Source: Bacillota bacterium (lineage in GTDB: Bacteria; Bacillota; Clostridia; Lachnospirales; Lachnospiraceae). Taken from it: a stretch of DNA of 64,000 bases. A program made the translations under genes and the position numbers. Shown piece by piece: positions 23,562 through 33,595 of this stretch (positions are counted from its first letter, which is position 1; every line of letters starts with the position of its first letter). The stretch covers positions 1-64,000 of the forward strand of contig JAEYJO010000049.1 in assembly GCA_023408815.1 (NCBI GenBank), in the 5' to 3' direction. The notes beneath the pieces were generated by a model that had not been told where the DNA came from, made no database searches, and was given only the letters and a program-made list of their open reading frames with translations.

Positions 23562-24503
23562 TTGAAAAAGGAACAGAAACTATCTAACATAGATTTTGCT
23601 CAAAAATATGGAATTCTGTTAGTGCTGCTAATCATGTGGTTGATTTTACTGTGTGTTTCTCCAACATTTAGAACAATGGATAATGCAGTAAATATTCTGA
23701 GGCAGGTATCTGTAAACGGAATAATAGCTATCGGCATGACCTTTGTGATTATGACCGGAGGTATTGACTTGACAGTAGGGTCTTTAATTGCCGTATCCGG
23801 TGTTGTGGCAGGAAGTATTCTGGTCGCTAATCCTAATGGGGTGATAGTGGCCATACTCGCAGCGTTGCTGGCATGCGGCCTGTTTGGTGCCATGAATGGA
23901 TTCTTTGTAGCACATATGAAAGTCCCCGCCTTTGTTGCAACATTAGCAGGAATGACGATAGCCAGAGGATTTGCATATGTATATTCGGACGGTAAGCCTT
24001 ACACATTGGCCTCGGAAGGATTCAGCTATATTGGGAAAGGCAGTGTACCGATTATTATTTTTTTAATCATTGCATTTTTGTCCCATATTCTGTTAAGCAA
24101 GATGAAATTCGGCAGATATATTTATGCTACCGGAGGCAATATTAAAGCTGCCGGCGCTTCAGGAGTTAATGTAAAGAAAGTATTGCTCAAAGTATATATA
24201 TTAGGTGGTGTTTTGGCAGGCATTGCAGGAATTGTATTAGCATCCAGAACGAACTCAGGGCAGCCGGCAGTAGGTGTTGCTTACGAAACAGATGCAATTG
24301 CTGCTGCGGTAATCGGGGGAACTAGCATGACAGGAGGCGTTGGTACTATTGGAGGCACATTAATTGGTATCCTGATTATCGGGACGTTAAATAATGGCTT
24401 AAATCTTCTGGATGTATCCTCCTACTACCAACAGATCATCAAGGGGTTGATTATTCTTGGGGCTGTATGCTTTGATATCCGTTCCAAGGATTCATCAAAA
24501 TAA
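23562..24503 (+). CDS. Sugar ABC transporter permease, RbsC type
   Basis: Membrane channel subunit (313 residues, about 8-10 helices). Family motifs are GGIDLTVGSLIAVSG, KVPAFVATLAGM and GRYIYATGGN, plus AIAAAVIGGTSMTGGVGTIGGT near the C-terminus. The start is TTG at 23562: AGGAGG lies exactly 8 bases upstream, and the ATG in between (23554) opens a frame that stops after three codons. A TTG start suggests slightly reduced translation. Confidence 0.93.
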   Translation: MKKEQKLSNIDFAQKYGILLVLLIMWLILLCVSPTFRTMDNAVNILRQVSVNGIIAIGMTFVIMTGGIDLTVGSLIAVSGVVAGSILVANPNGVIVAILAALLACGLFGAMNGFFVAHMKVPAFVATLAGMTIARGFAYVYSDGKPYTLASEGFSYIGKGSVPIIIFLIIAFLSHILLSKMKFGRYIYATGGNIKAAGASGVNVKKVLLKVYILGGVLAGIAGIVLASRTNSGQPAVGVAYETDAIAAAVIGGTSMTGGVGTIGGTLIGILIIGTLNNGLNLLDVSSYYQQIIKGLIILGAVCFDIRSKDSSK

Positions 24504-24537
24504 ATTATAAGTAAGCAGAAAAAGAAAGGGAAGAATT

Positions 24538-25575
24538 ATGAAAATGAAAAAGGTATTGGCAGTGGTAATGGCGGGCATGATGGTATTCGGACTCGCGGCC
24601 TGCGGAGGAAGCAGCGCGGGAACAGAACAGCAGAATATTCAGGAAAGTGCTGGAGAGGTAACGGAAGAAGTAACAGAAGAAGTAACGGAAGAACAGACGG
24701 AAGAGGCGTCACAGGAAGCAGGAGGAATAGCGCTGAAAGTCGGAGTATTGATGAAAACGATGTCCGATACTTATTCCAATAAACTTGGAACGACAATTGA
24801 AAGCTACATGGAATCTGACTACCCGGATTCAACTTTGTACTTAATGGATGGACAGGCTGATATTGCGAAGCAGATTTCTCAGGCAGAAGATTTAATTGCA
24901 AAACAGGTTGATGTTATTGTTCTGAATCCTCAAGATGCAGATGGTTCCGCACAGGTATTGGATCTGGCAGCGGCCGCAGGTATTCCTGTCGTAGAAGTAA
25001 ATACGGAAACGACGAGAACGGACTATGCAGCATTTGTAGGTTCTGAAGATATCGAAGCGGGCGAGATTATGGGCAGGTTTGTTTCCAAACAATTAGGCGG
25101 TGAAGGAAAGATTGCCATCTTGGAAGGCGAAATGGGACAAAGCGCTCAAATTAAGAGATATGAAGGCCTTCAAAATACAATACTTAGTGAAGAAGGAATT
25201 GAATGTGTAGCAACGCTCTCCGCCAATTGGTCAAGAAGTACGGCAATGTCTACCACAGAAGACTGGTTAGGAAAATATCAGGATTTAAAAGCGATTATAT
25301 GCGAAAACGATGACATGGCTATGGGTGCGTTGCAGGCATGTGAATCACAAGGCAGGGAAATGATCATCATTGGAACAGATGGAATTCCGGATGTGCTTCA
25401 GGCAGTAAAAGACGGACGTTTGAGTGCCTCGGTTCTTCAGGATGCAAAGGGTCAGGCGACAGCGGCCATTGATGTTGCGGTTAAAGTTGCCAGCGGAGAA
25501 GAAGTGGAAAGCAGATATAAAGTTGATTTCCAGCTTATTACAATCGATAACGTCGATGACTTTCTTACAGAATAA
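24538..25575 (+). CDS. Sugar-binding lipoprotein, RbsB type
   Basis: Extracellular type-1 periplasmic-binding-fold protein that delivers a sugar to the RbsA/RbsC-like importer (345 residues). The signal peptide MKMKKVLAVVMAGMMVFG ends in lipobox LAAC (Cys near residue 22). A linker with a tandem EEVTEEVTEEVTEE repeat (encoded by 24656-24700) follows. The ligand-binding domain runs from LKVGVLMKTMSDTYSN through VIVLNPQDADG, AAFVGSEDIEAGE and MIIIGTDGIPDVLQ. SD AAAGGGAAG. It is followed by an A/T-rich hairpin, so it may be made in excess over the aldolase. Confidence 0.93.
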   Translation: MKMKKVLAVVMAGMMVFGLAACGGSSAGTEQQNIQESAGEVTEEVTEEVTEEQTEEASQEAGGIALKVGVLMKTMSDTYSNKLGTTIESYMESDYPDSTLYLMDGQADIAKQISQAEDLIAKQVDVIVLNPQDADGSAQVLDLAAAAGIPVVEVNTETTRTDYAAFVGSEDIEAGEIMGRFVSKQLGGEGKIAILEGEMGQSAQIKRYEGLQNTILSEEGIECVATLSANWSRSTAMSTTEDWLGKYQDLKAIICENDDMAMGALQACESQGREMIIIGTDGIPDVLQAVKDGRLSASVLQDAKGQATAAIDVAVKVASGEEVESRYKVDFQLITIDNVDDFLTE

Positions 25576-25600
25576 TTTTGTAGAATTTCATTGAGCATAA

Positions 25601-25648
25601 GAAAAAAGTAAACGAGAGAGAAATCGCTTTGTTTACTTTTCTCTTTAT
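25601..25648 (+). terminator. Weak terminator or attenuator before the aldolase gene
   Basis: A 13-bp stem (25601-25613 with 25631-25643, one mismatch) around a 17-base loop, followed by TTTATATAT. The stem is A/T-rich. It lies between the binding-protein gene and the aldolase, so it likely lowers rather than abolishes aldolase transcription. Confidence 0.5.
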
Positions 25649-25673
25649 ATATAGAAGCAATTTAAAAAATTGA

Positions 25674-26597
<924 letters not shown>

Positions 26598-26654
26598 TTA
26601 AGTAAAAATATCGGACTTGAGTTGTCATACACGGAAATCGATTTTCAAATTCTT

Positions 26655-26705
26655 AAGAAGCGGCGCCGCTTATCCTTGCAGATGAGCCGGTTGCCGCTGT
26701 TTTTT
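26655..26705 (+). terminator. Terminator of the ketose operon
   Basis: AGCGGC (26659-26664) pairs with GCCGCT (26693-26698), with an inner CTTAT/ATGAG stem, followed by GTTTTTT. The palindrome AAGCGGCGCCGCTT inside it can form an alternative fold. Confidence 0.7.
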
Positions 26706-26976
26706 GTGGTGCCTTAATTTCTTTGATAATATTATTTTTAAGAAAATAATACCATATAAATTCACATAAAAATAAATTTATTTTTAAAAAATGCACAAAT
26801 AAGTCATAAATATGATGGCAATATTATAAAAATATGAAAATTATTACACTTTTACTTTCTTCTCCGAAGGAGTATAATAGAAAATAGAATAGCAATAAAA
26901 AAAGAACGAAATGATATGCTTTTATGTGGAAGCCACTTCTATATAAAAAGAGTATATGGATATAGAGGAGTTTCAT
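26706..26976. other. A/T-rich intergenic region with a candidate promoter
   Basis: With the terminator to its left, this makes a gap of about 380 bp without a gene between the aldolase and the GGDEF-EAL gene. Apart from the terminator it holds A/T-rich sequence, a TATAAT at 26873-26878 with only a weak -35 (TTTACT, 26851-26856), and a CTCCGAAGGAG dyad in the spacer. No GEMM-type c-di-GMP riboswitch or sigma-28 promoter could be recognised. Confidence 0.4.
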
Positions 26977-29553
26977 ATGACAAAAGAGGAAAAAAAGCTG
27001 GCGCGAAGATATGTAATTGCAGTCCTCTTATTAGCGGCGGCTCTGGCAGTATTGATTTATTACTTGTTCTTTTATCGGGAGGATAGCTCCGTTGCTGTTA
27101 AAGACTATCCTTCTGTTAAGCATGTGCTCTTTATCAGCTCTTACAGAGAGAGTTTCGAGACCCTGGACTCGCAGAAGGCGGGAATCAGGAGGGCGTTTGA
27201 AGGCAGCAATATTCAGCTTGATATCGAATATATGGATATGAAGAGATTTGATAATAAGGAGAATGAGGATTTTTTTTATCAAAGCCTTAAGTACAAGCTG
27301 CATCATTTTCAGAGATACGACGTGATACTGCTTGGAGATGATGCCGCTTTAGAATTTGCAGAGACCTATCAGCAGGAGCTGTTTGCGGGAATTCCCATGG
27401 TATTCTTTTGTATCAACAATGCGGAGCATGCGGTAAGGGCAGGGGAGAATCCTTATATTACTGGTGCAGTGGAAGAACAGTATCTGAAGGATATCCTCGA
27501 TCTGGCGATGAAGTTCCAGCCTAAGGCAATCAAGATGGTCTCTATTTACGACAGCACACTGATAGGGCAAGGGGATGAAAAACGGTTTTACTCTGTGGAA
27601 GATGATTTTCCCGGATATGAATTTTCGGGGATTAATTCCTCCGAGTATACGCTAGAGGGATTCGGAGAAGAACTGGATAAGATTTCTGAGGACAGTATTG
27701 TTATATATATGAGCCATTTTGAAGACGTGAACGGCAACCTATATACCATACCGGAAAGTGTGCAGTATATTGCGGAGCATACCAGGGGGCCGATATATCG
27801 GGTTTCCGTTGCGGGAGTCGGGGAGGGACTGATTGGCGGCAAGATGGTTTCTTATGAGAAGTCGGGTTATTTAGCCGGTTCCATAGTGCTGGATGTTCTG
27901 AATGGAGCGGACGTTGCTGATATTCCTGTGGTAACCGAAGGAGAGGGTCAGTATTGTTTCGACTATCAGGTTTTGAAAAAGTATGACATCGACTTTTCTC
28001 TTGTAACTAAGGCCCCCGTTATTGTGAATAAAGCGCAGACGGTTTTTGAAAAATATAAAGACATACTCGTCCCGGTGCTTTTGCTTCTTGCGGTTTGCGT
28101 GTGTATATTTTTTATTTTAGTTGTGGATAATATAAAGCGCCGCCTGATGAGGGAAATACAGAAATCTCACGGAGAATTACAGGAGACTTACGATAAATTA
28201 ATTATTACCGAAGAGAAGCTAAAGCAGCAATATGAAGAGAATAATAACTACATAAAATACCTCGAGACGAAGGAGGAGTACATCCTCTATCAGGCGGAAC
28301 ACGATTATCTGACGGACCTTCCCAACAGGCGTGCTGCAATGGAAATGCTGAATAGGCTGATTGCGGCAAAAGAGGAATGCACAGTCATTGTCATGGATAT
28401 CGACGATTTCAAGGAGACTAACGATGCTTATGGACACGCCTGCGGCGATGAGATTTTAAGGGAGACCGCCAGGCGCCTGCTTAAACTTATGGACGATAGA
28501 CTCTTTTATGCTTCGCGGTTGGGCGGAGATGAATTCATGCTGATCATAAAGGCGGATCAGATGGAGCAGGACAAAGAATTAATATGTCAGATTAAGCAGG
28601 ATTTTACAATGCCTATTGTTTTCGATGAAAAGAAGCATTATATAAGGATAAGCGTTGGAATCGCTTGTTTTAAAGACGATGCGGCGGATGCCAGCGAATT
28701 AGTCTCCAATGCCGACTACGCGATGTATGCCTCTAAGAAATTGGGAACGAATGAGTGGATTTATTATGATGCCAGTATGAAGGATGAAGTGCTCAAGCGA
28801 AAGAGTATTAAGAATATCCTAAGTGAAGCTTGCAGAAACGACGGCTTCTATGTTCTATATCAGCCTCAGGTCGATGCGGTCACAGGTATGCTGGATGGCT
28901 ATGAGGCCCTGGCGAGGCTGAAGGGTCATGCGATTTCTCCCGCCCAGTTCATCGCGATAGCCGAGGAGTCGGAAATTATCATACTGCTGGGGCGCATTGT
29001 GACGAAGAAGGTAATCCAGCAGATGGTGACGTGGAGAGAGCACGGCATGGAGCTAAGGCCGGTTGCAATTAACTTTTCCAGCAAACAGCTTCAGGACAGA
29101 GGTTATGTCAGTTATTTAAAAGACTTGCTGGAAGAGAACAACATCTCATCTAATTTGATAGAAATCGAGATTACAGAAAGTATTTTCCTTAATAATAACG
29201 AGAAGGCTATGAAGCTATTCGAAGATTTTTCGTCTATTGGTGTCAGACTGGCGCTGGATGATTTTGGTACAGGATATTCATCCATTAACTATTTAACATA
29301 TATACCGGTGGAAAAGATAAAGCTGGATAAGTCTCTGGTCGATATTTTCTTAACGGAGGGAAAAGACGCTTTTATTGAGAATATCATACGCTTGGCTCAT
29401 TGTCTCGGTTTGAAGATTACGGTAGAAGGAATAGAAGAAAAGCATCAGAGGGATAGAGTAAGGGATCTGGAAGGGGATTATATTCAAGGTTATTATTTCA
29501 GCAAGCCGATCACAGGGGAAGACGTGGAGCTTTTGAAAAATCCCATAAAGTAA
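26977..29553 (+). CDS. Membrane GGDEF-EAL protein with extracellular ABC-substrate-binding-like sensor
   Basis: A bifunctional-looking c-di-GMP enzyme of 858 residues. Membrane helix 1 (about 12-33) and helix 2 (about 361-385) bracket an extracellular domain like ABC_sub_bind sensors (HVLFISSYRESFETLD, DVILLGDDAALEFA, PMVFFCINN). A coiled coil, a GGDEF domain with intact RLGGDEF (about 514-520) and an EAL domain follow. The EAL domain keeps GYEALARL, EIEITES, LDDFGTGYSS, KLDKSL, TVEGIEE and QGYYFSKP. No RxxD inhibitory site precedes GGDEF. ATG 26977 has AGAGGAG six bases upstream and was preferred to 26956. Net activity cannot be predicted. Confidence 0.92.
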   Translation: MTKEEKKLARRYVIAVLLLAAALAVLIYYLFFYREDSSVAVKDYPSVKHVLFISSYRESFETLDSQKAGIRRAFEGSNIQLDIEYMDMKRFDNKENEDFFYQSLKYKLHHFQRYDVILLGDDAALEFAETYQQELFAGIPMVFFCINNAEHAVRAGENPYITGAVEEQYLKDILDLAMKFQPKAIKMVSIYDSTLIGQGDEKRFYSVEDDFPGYEFSGINSSEYTLEGFGEELDKISEDSIVIYMSHFEDVNGNLYTIPESVQYIAEHTRGPIYRVSVAGVGEGLIGGKMVSYEKSGYLAGSIVLDVLNGADVADIPVVTEGEGQYCFDYQVLKKYDIDFSLVTKAPVIVNKAQTVFEKYKDILVPVLLLLAVCVCIFFILVVDNIKRRLMREIQKSHGELQETYDKLIITEEKLKQQYEENNNYIKYLETKEEYILYQAEHDYLTDLPNRRAAMEMLNRLIAAKEECTVIVMDIDDFKETNDAYGHACGDEILRETARRLLKLMDDRLFYASRLGGDEFMLIIKADQMEQDKELICQIKQDFTMPIVFDEKKHYIRISVGIACFKDDAADASELVSNADYAMYASKKLGTNEWIYYDASMKDEVLKRKSIKNILSEACRNDGFYVLYQPQVDAVTGMLDGYEALARLKGHAISPAQFIAIAEESEIIILLGRIVTKKVIQQMVTWREHGMELRPVAINFSSKQLQDRGYVSYLKDLLEENNISSNLIEIEITESIFLNNNEKAMKLFEDFSSIGVRLALDDFGTGYSSINYLTYIPVEKIKLDKSLVDIFLTEGKDAFIENIIRLAHCLGLKITVEGIEEKHQRDRVRDLEGDYIQGYYFSKPITGEDVELLKNPIK

Positions 29554-29596
29554 GAAGCATGTAAAAATTGAGAAAAAATATCACAGACTACTCTTA

Positions 29597-29604
29597 ACCG
29601 ATAT
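29597..29604 (+). promoter_or_regulatory. Partial sigma-28 promoter of the chemoreceptor gene
   Basis: ACCGATAT is identical to the -10 element of the flagellin promoter at 48171-48178. The -35 position 15 bp upstream reads ATAT rather than TAAA, so the promoter is incomplete or weak. Confidence 0.4.
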
Positions 29605-29731
29605 TGATTATTGTTTAGAAATGTGTTATTACATTAAATAACAAAGAAATGTCTGACAATATCAAAGCGGAAGAGAGGGGCTTTTGCCGTCATTGTACTT
29701 TCTTTGCATACAAAAGAAAGAGAGAAAGTTT

Positions 29732-31591
29732 ATGAAATTCTTTAAAATCGATACCATAAATAAAAAAATCTGTATTTTTATCATTGCCATCGTTCTCGTC
29801 GCGCTGGCAGGTGTCTCCGCCATCAATTATGTCATTGCCAAGGGAGAACTCACCCGCTCCAATCAGATTATTCTGAAAAACGTGATAGAGTCTTGCTTGT
29901 TTGAAATCAACAAAAATTACCATTATTCTACGGAAGAAAGCGGCTGGATGACACAGGAGGAAGCGCAGGCGACTTCCATAGATGCTATTAGTGAGATGCA
30001 CGGCGGCGCTTCGGATACGTTATCCTCCGGGACGACTGCAGATTCTGATGCAGTATCCGGTGCAACTACGGCTTCTGATGCAGACGGAGCGGTAGATGCG
30101 GTATCCTCAGCCACTGAAAATACACAATATAAATATCATACCTTGGATTTGGGGGAGGGAGGATATTTCTTCGTCGTCAATTCCGCTGGAGACGTAATTT
30201 TCCATCCCTTCTTGAGCGGTAATATCATGGATTTAACGTCAAAGGACGGAAGGGCTATTATACAGGAGATAATTCAGACGGCAAAAAGCGGCGGCGGAAT
30301 GCTGGAATATGAGCTGAGTGGAGACGTAAGCAGCATTTCCGGGGAAAAGACGGTGTATACGCAGTACTTTCCATATTGGGACTGGACGATTACGGCAGTA
30401 ATCTATAACGGCGACTTATTCAGAGGTACGCAGATTATACGGGACTACAATATGGCGGCTCTGGCGATTATATTGGTGCTGTCCCTGGGCGCAGGAATAC
30501 TTCTTACCCGTAGGATAACCCGGCCTATTAAAGTGATTTCCGGAATTCTGCATAAGGTATCTCAAGGTGATCTGACTGTAGAGAAAATCAACATAAGGAC
30601 GAAGGACGAAACCAGGCTCCTGGCAGATTCCGTAAATGTTCTGATCGACAAGCTGAACCTTATTGTGAAATCAATCATTTCCTCCGCAGATGTGATGAAT
30701 CAGTTTTCCGGCGGGCTGAAGGAATCCGCGGACAGTGTGGTGCATATGACGGAGGAGGTTTCCAAGTCCATAAGCCAGATGACCGAGCTTAGTGAGACCC
30801 AGACGCAAAACACCGTGAAGAGCGTGGAAAATGTCAATCTGCTGGGGGATGACATCAAAGAGACGGCGGCTGCCAGCGAGAAGATGGAGAAAGCTGCTGA
30901 AGAGACGATGAAGCTGAAGGAGCATGGACTTGCTTCAGTAAAAGAACTGAAGGAAGCCAGCGATGAGAATAATGCCAACTCTAAGAAAATGGAGCAGGTC
31001 ATCGGACAAATATATGAGCATTCCGAGAGAATAGGCGAAATCGTAAACATTATTTCCAGTGTGGCGGACCAAACGAATCTTTTGGCTTTAAATGCGAATA
31101 TAGAGGCGGCGAGAGCGGGGGAAGCGGGGAAAGGCTTTGCCGTGGTTGCAGGAGAGGTCCGTATCCTTGCCACAGAGACGGCTAAGGCCGCGGAGAGCAT
31201 CAAGGCCAAGGTGGATGAAATGATGCAGCAGTCCGGTGAGGCGGTGAATTTTGTTGAAATAAACAGGCAAGGTGTCGAAAATATTAACGGTACGGTGTCC
31301 ACGACGGAAGATATCTTTAATAAAATATCTGAAGAATTGCAGGATTTGATTGGGGATATTGGGAAAATCGCGCAGCGCAGCTACGAGACGAACCAGAAAA
31401 AGGATTATATACTGGATATGCTAGGCAGCATCGCCCAGACTGCAGAGGAAAATGTTTCCGCCATGGAGGAGATTTCCTCCTCTGCAGAAGAGCAGGCGAT
31501 GACGGTGAATGAAATAACCAATAATATTTCCAGGTTGAATGAAATGGCGGAAGAATTGAACGAGTTAATTAATACTTTCCAAACGAAATAG
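29732..31591 (+). CDS. Methyl-accepting chemotaxis protein with modified Cache sensor domain
   Basis: A transmembrane chemoreceptor of 619 residues. Helix 1 is about 11-33, and the extracellular single-Cache-like domain (about 40-238) has [19 protein letters not shown]. Helix 2 is about 240-258, then comes HAMP ([10 protein letters not shown]) and the cytoplasmic signalling hairpin with [18 protein letters not shown] and [11 protein letters not shown] Ser/Asp/Ala/Thr-rich insert of about 40 residues (91-131) interrupts the Cache domain. It contains DAVSGAT (106-112) and DAVSSAT (122-128), the first matching the Dxx(S/T)GAT motif of proteins that ApbE modifies with FMN. The 29732 start has only a weak AGAAAGAGAG SD. 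Attractant unknown. Confidence 0.92.
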   Translation: MKFFKIDTINKKICIFIIAIVLVALAGVSAINYVIAKGELTRSNQIILKNVIESCLFEINKNYHYSTEESGWMTQEEAQATSIDAISEMHGGASDTLSSGTTADSDAVSGATTASDADGAVDAVSSATENTQYKYHTLDLGEGGYFFVVNSAGDVIFHPFLSGNIMDLTSKDGRAIIQEIIQTAKSGGGMLEYELSGDVSSISGEKTVYTQYFPYWDWTITAVIYNGDLFRGTQIIRDYNMAALAIILVLSLGAGILLTRRITRPIKVISGILHKVSQGDLTVEKINIRTKDETRLLADSVNVLIDKLNLIVKSIISSADVMNQFSGGLKESADSVVHMTEEVSKSISQMTELSETQTQNTVKSVENVNLLGDDIKETAAASEKMEKAAEETMKLKEHGLASVKELKEASDENNANSKKMEQVIGQIYEHSERIGEIVNIISSVADQTNLLALNANIEAARAGEAGKGFAVVAGEVRILATETAKAAESIKAKVDEMMQQSGEAVNFVEINRQGVENINGTVSTTEDIFNKISEELQDLIGDIGKIAQRSYETNQKKDYILDMLGSIAQTAEENVSAMEEISSSAEEQAMTVNEITNNISRLNEMAEELNELINTFQTK

Positions 31592-31604
31592 AATTACACA
31601 AAAA

Positions 31605-31636
31605 CGGGGAAGGAATTTATTAGGATTCCTTCCCCG
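31605..31636 (-). terminator. Terminator of motAB
   Basis: 12-bp perfect stem CGGGGAAGGAAT / ATTCCTTCCCCG with an 8-base loop. On the minus strand the stem is followed by TTTTTG; on the plus strand no T-run follows. It therefore mainly ends the motA-motB transcript, although the stem may also slow readthrough from the chemoreceptor gene. Confidence 0.8.
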
Positions 31637-31649
31637 AAGTCATATCATC

Positions 31650-32525
31650 TTAATTTGTATTGTCGATCGACTGAATATCCCCGACCTGTTCTTCCAGACT
31701 ATCATATCTCTGGCTCAGAACGATAATATCGATACGTCTGTTCTTCGCACGGCCTTCTGCTGTAGCATTATCGGCCACCGGCTTGAATTCCGCATATCCT
31801 ACAGCAACCATCTTCTCCGGCGATATGCCGCCGCTGTCGCGGAAAAGCTTCACGACACTGGTCGCTCTGGCCGCAGACAATTCCCAATTGGAAGGATAAA
31901 CGGCCGTATTGATAGGGCGGTTGTCCGTATGCCCTTCGATACGGATATAATTATCGAGTTCGCTGACTGTGCTCGCTATTTTAAGCAAAGTATCTTCATT
32001 CTCATGCTTGATTTGTGCGCTTCCGGAATCGAAGAGAATCGCATTATCGAGGCTGATGACAAGGCCTCTCTCGTCGATACGGGAGGAAATCGAAGTATCC
32101 ATATTTTCCTGCTGGAACAGTTCTTCAAGCTGTGCCTGAACATCCTCCAGATTGTTGACTTCCTGCTGTCCGAGCAGTTCATAAAGAGCTTCTCTTGCGC
32201 CTTCGATATTCGAAGTTCCATCCATAGTGCCTTCACCGACACCCTCACTGTCGCCGTCTCCGGTAGAAGGTTCCGTAATGGGAGCACCGGGATAAAGATT
32301 GATAATAGATTCTCCGTCGTTCGATAGCATACCGCCTCCGCCGCTCTCCACAATGTTCTGACGAAAGGCTTCTGCCAGCGCTTCCGTTTTCCCCTCATCC
32401 ATTTGACTTGCGGCAAACAAAACTATGAAAATGGCCAATAATAAAGTCATCAAGTCGGAATAAGGAAGGAGCCATGCTTCTCCCACTTCTTCTTCATGAT
32501 GTTTTTTCTTTCCTTTTCTTGCCAT
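31650..32525 (-). CDS. motB: Flagellar motor stator protein MotB
   Basis: Cell-wall-anchored part of the stator (291 residues). The short basic cytoplasmic tail MARKGKKKHH is followed by the single membrane helix, with the essential proton/ion-binding Asp in PYSDLMTLLLAIFIVLF. A Gly/Glu-rich plug and linker come next. The OmpA-like peptidoglycan-binding domain has IRIEGHTDNRPI, NWELSAARA and GRAKNRRIDI. Downstream of motA on the minus strand with 46 bp between them. Confidence 0.96.
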   Translation of the reverse strand: MARKGKKKHHEEEVGEAWLLPYSDLMTLLLAIFIVLFAASQMDEGKTEALAEAFRQNIVESGGGGMLSNDGESIINLYPGAPITEPSTGDGDSEGVGEGTMDGTSNIEGAREALYELLGQQEVNNLEDVQAQLEELFQQENMDTSISSRIDERGLVISLDNAILFDSGSAQIKHENEDTLLKIASTVSELDNYIRIEGHTDNRPINTAVYPSNWELSAARATSVVKLFRDSGGISPEKMVAVGYAEFKPVADNATAEGRAKNRRIDIIVLSQRYDSLEEQVGDIQSIDNTN

Positions 32526-32571
32526 ATGAATAACCCTTTCTTATGGTCTGCGTGCTTCCTGCCGCAGGACA

Positions 32572-33357
32572 TTAATATTGCTTCAGACTTTCAAGAACCT
32601 CGTTCTGCTGTGACTCAGGAAGTGTGGAGAGAAGTTTCTCCTGTACCATCAAGGGAGAATCTCCCTTCTGTATAGATAATAACCCTTCGATAATCATGCT
32701 TTTCACAAGTACTTCCTCCTGACTCTTAACCTTCAGCTTCTTAGCGAACGGATGCCATAAAACGTAACCGGTAAAAATGCCGAGAATCGTTGCCATAAAC
32801 GCCGCTGCGATTGCTTCCGCTACGGCATCGGTATCGTTAATGTTGGCCATAGCGGCAATCAGTCCGAACACGGCCCCCAAAACTCCCAGAGTAGGAGCAT
32901 AGGTACCGGCTGATGTAAAAATGCCGGCATTTGTCTCGTGCCTCGCCTCCATCGCTTCGATTTCTGTACCGAGAACATCCATGATATATTCATCTCCCAT
33001 GCCGTCGATAACCATACGAAGCCCCTTTCGTAAGAAGGGATCTTCTATTTCACTGGCCCTATTTTCCAGAGATAAGAGACCTTCCTTCCTCGCCTCGTTA
33101 GCGAGACCTACCATTTGCTTAATTAATTCCGCGATATCAATGCTTTGCTGATTCGTGAAAATAATCTTGAAAAGTGCCCCCATTGATTTTAGATTTTTTG
33201 CTGGATAAGAGTTTAATATGGTAGCGACTGTACCGACGATAATAACAAGGAATGCTGCGGGGTTAGCGAAGATACCAAGATTGAGGTGCTTAAAGTACAT
33301 GGCGCCTAAAACTGCTGAAACTCCTAAGATTATCCCCGAAATTGTTGTAATATCCAT
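32572..33357 (-). CDS. motA: Flagellar motor stator protein MotA
   Basis: Four-helix stator subunit, 261 residues. Helices near residues 5-22 and 30-50, a cytoplasmic loop with ENRASEIEDPFLRKGLRMVIDGM carrying the torque-generating charged residues, and the signature TYAPTLGVLGAVFGLIAAMANIND before helix 4. The start has AAGGAGAAAAGG upstream. It is transcribed divergently from asnB. No sigma-28 element was found on this strand in the 238-bp divergent region. Confidence 0.96.
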   Translation of the reverse strand: MDITTISGIILGVSAVLGAMYFKHLNLGIFANPAAFLVIIVGTVATILNSYPAKNLKSMGALFKIIFTNQQSIDIAELIKQMVGLANEARKEGLLSLENRASEIEDPFLRKGLRMVIDGMGDEYIMDVLGTEIEAMEARHETNAGIFTSAGTYAPTLGVLGAVFGLIAAMANINDTDAVAEAIAAAFMATILGIFTGYVLWHPFAKKLKVKSQEEVLVKSMIIEGLLSIQKGDSPLMVQEKLLSTLPESQQNEVLESLKQY

Positions 33358-33595
33358 AACCTTTTCTCCTTACGTGTTGTCCTTAATTAATTATGTAATT
33401 ATACTCATACACTTCACATTATATCATGTACTTCTGAAAAAAATAGTAATTTTTATTCGAAATTCGAAATTTTTTGTATTTTTTCTTTATTTAATGTCAG
33501 TAAGGGTCGAAAAAGGCAACGGACGGTGGCATTTTTTCTTTGGGAACATATGATAATGAAGAATAGTGTCGCATTGTTGGGAAGGAGAAATGAGG

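Noticed and set aside
24656..24700. Tandem repeat encoding EEVTEEVTEE in the sugar-binding lipoprotein
   Set aside because: Noted as a cell-wall-spanning linker. Such acidic repeats are common in clostridial lipoproteins and not in themselves a separate element.
26706..26976. Possible c-di-GMP riboswitch before the GGDEF-EAL gene
   Set aside because: No GEMM-type conserved core or paired elements could be found by eye; only A/T-rich sequence and a -10-like box are visible.
30700..31302. 200-codon antisense frame opposite the chemoreceptor signalling domain
   Set aside because: Long only because the coiled-coil codons of the receptor avoid stops in this frame. The Ser/Phe/Leu-rich product has no domain and there is no SD.
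33456..33468. Two TTCGAA palindromes (33456-33461 and 33463-33468) between motA and asnB
   Set aside because: Could be an operator, but the region is very A/T-rich, and two 6-bp palindromes without a nearby regulator are weak evidence.
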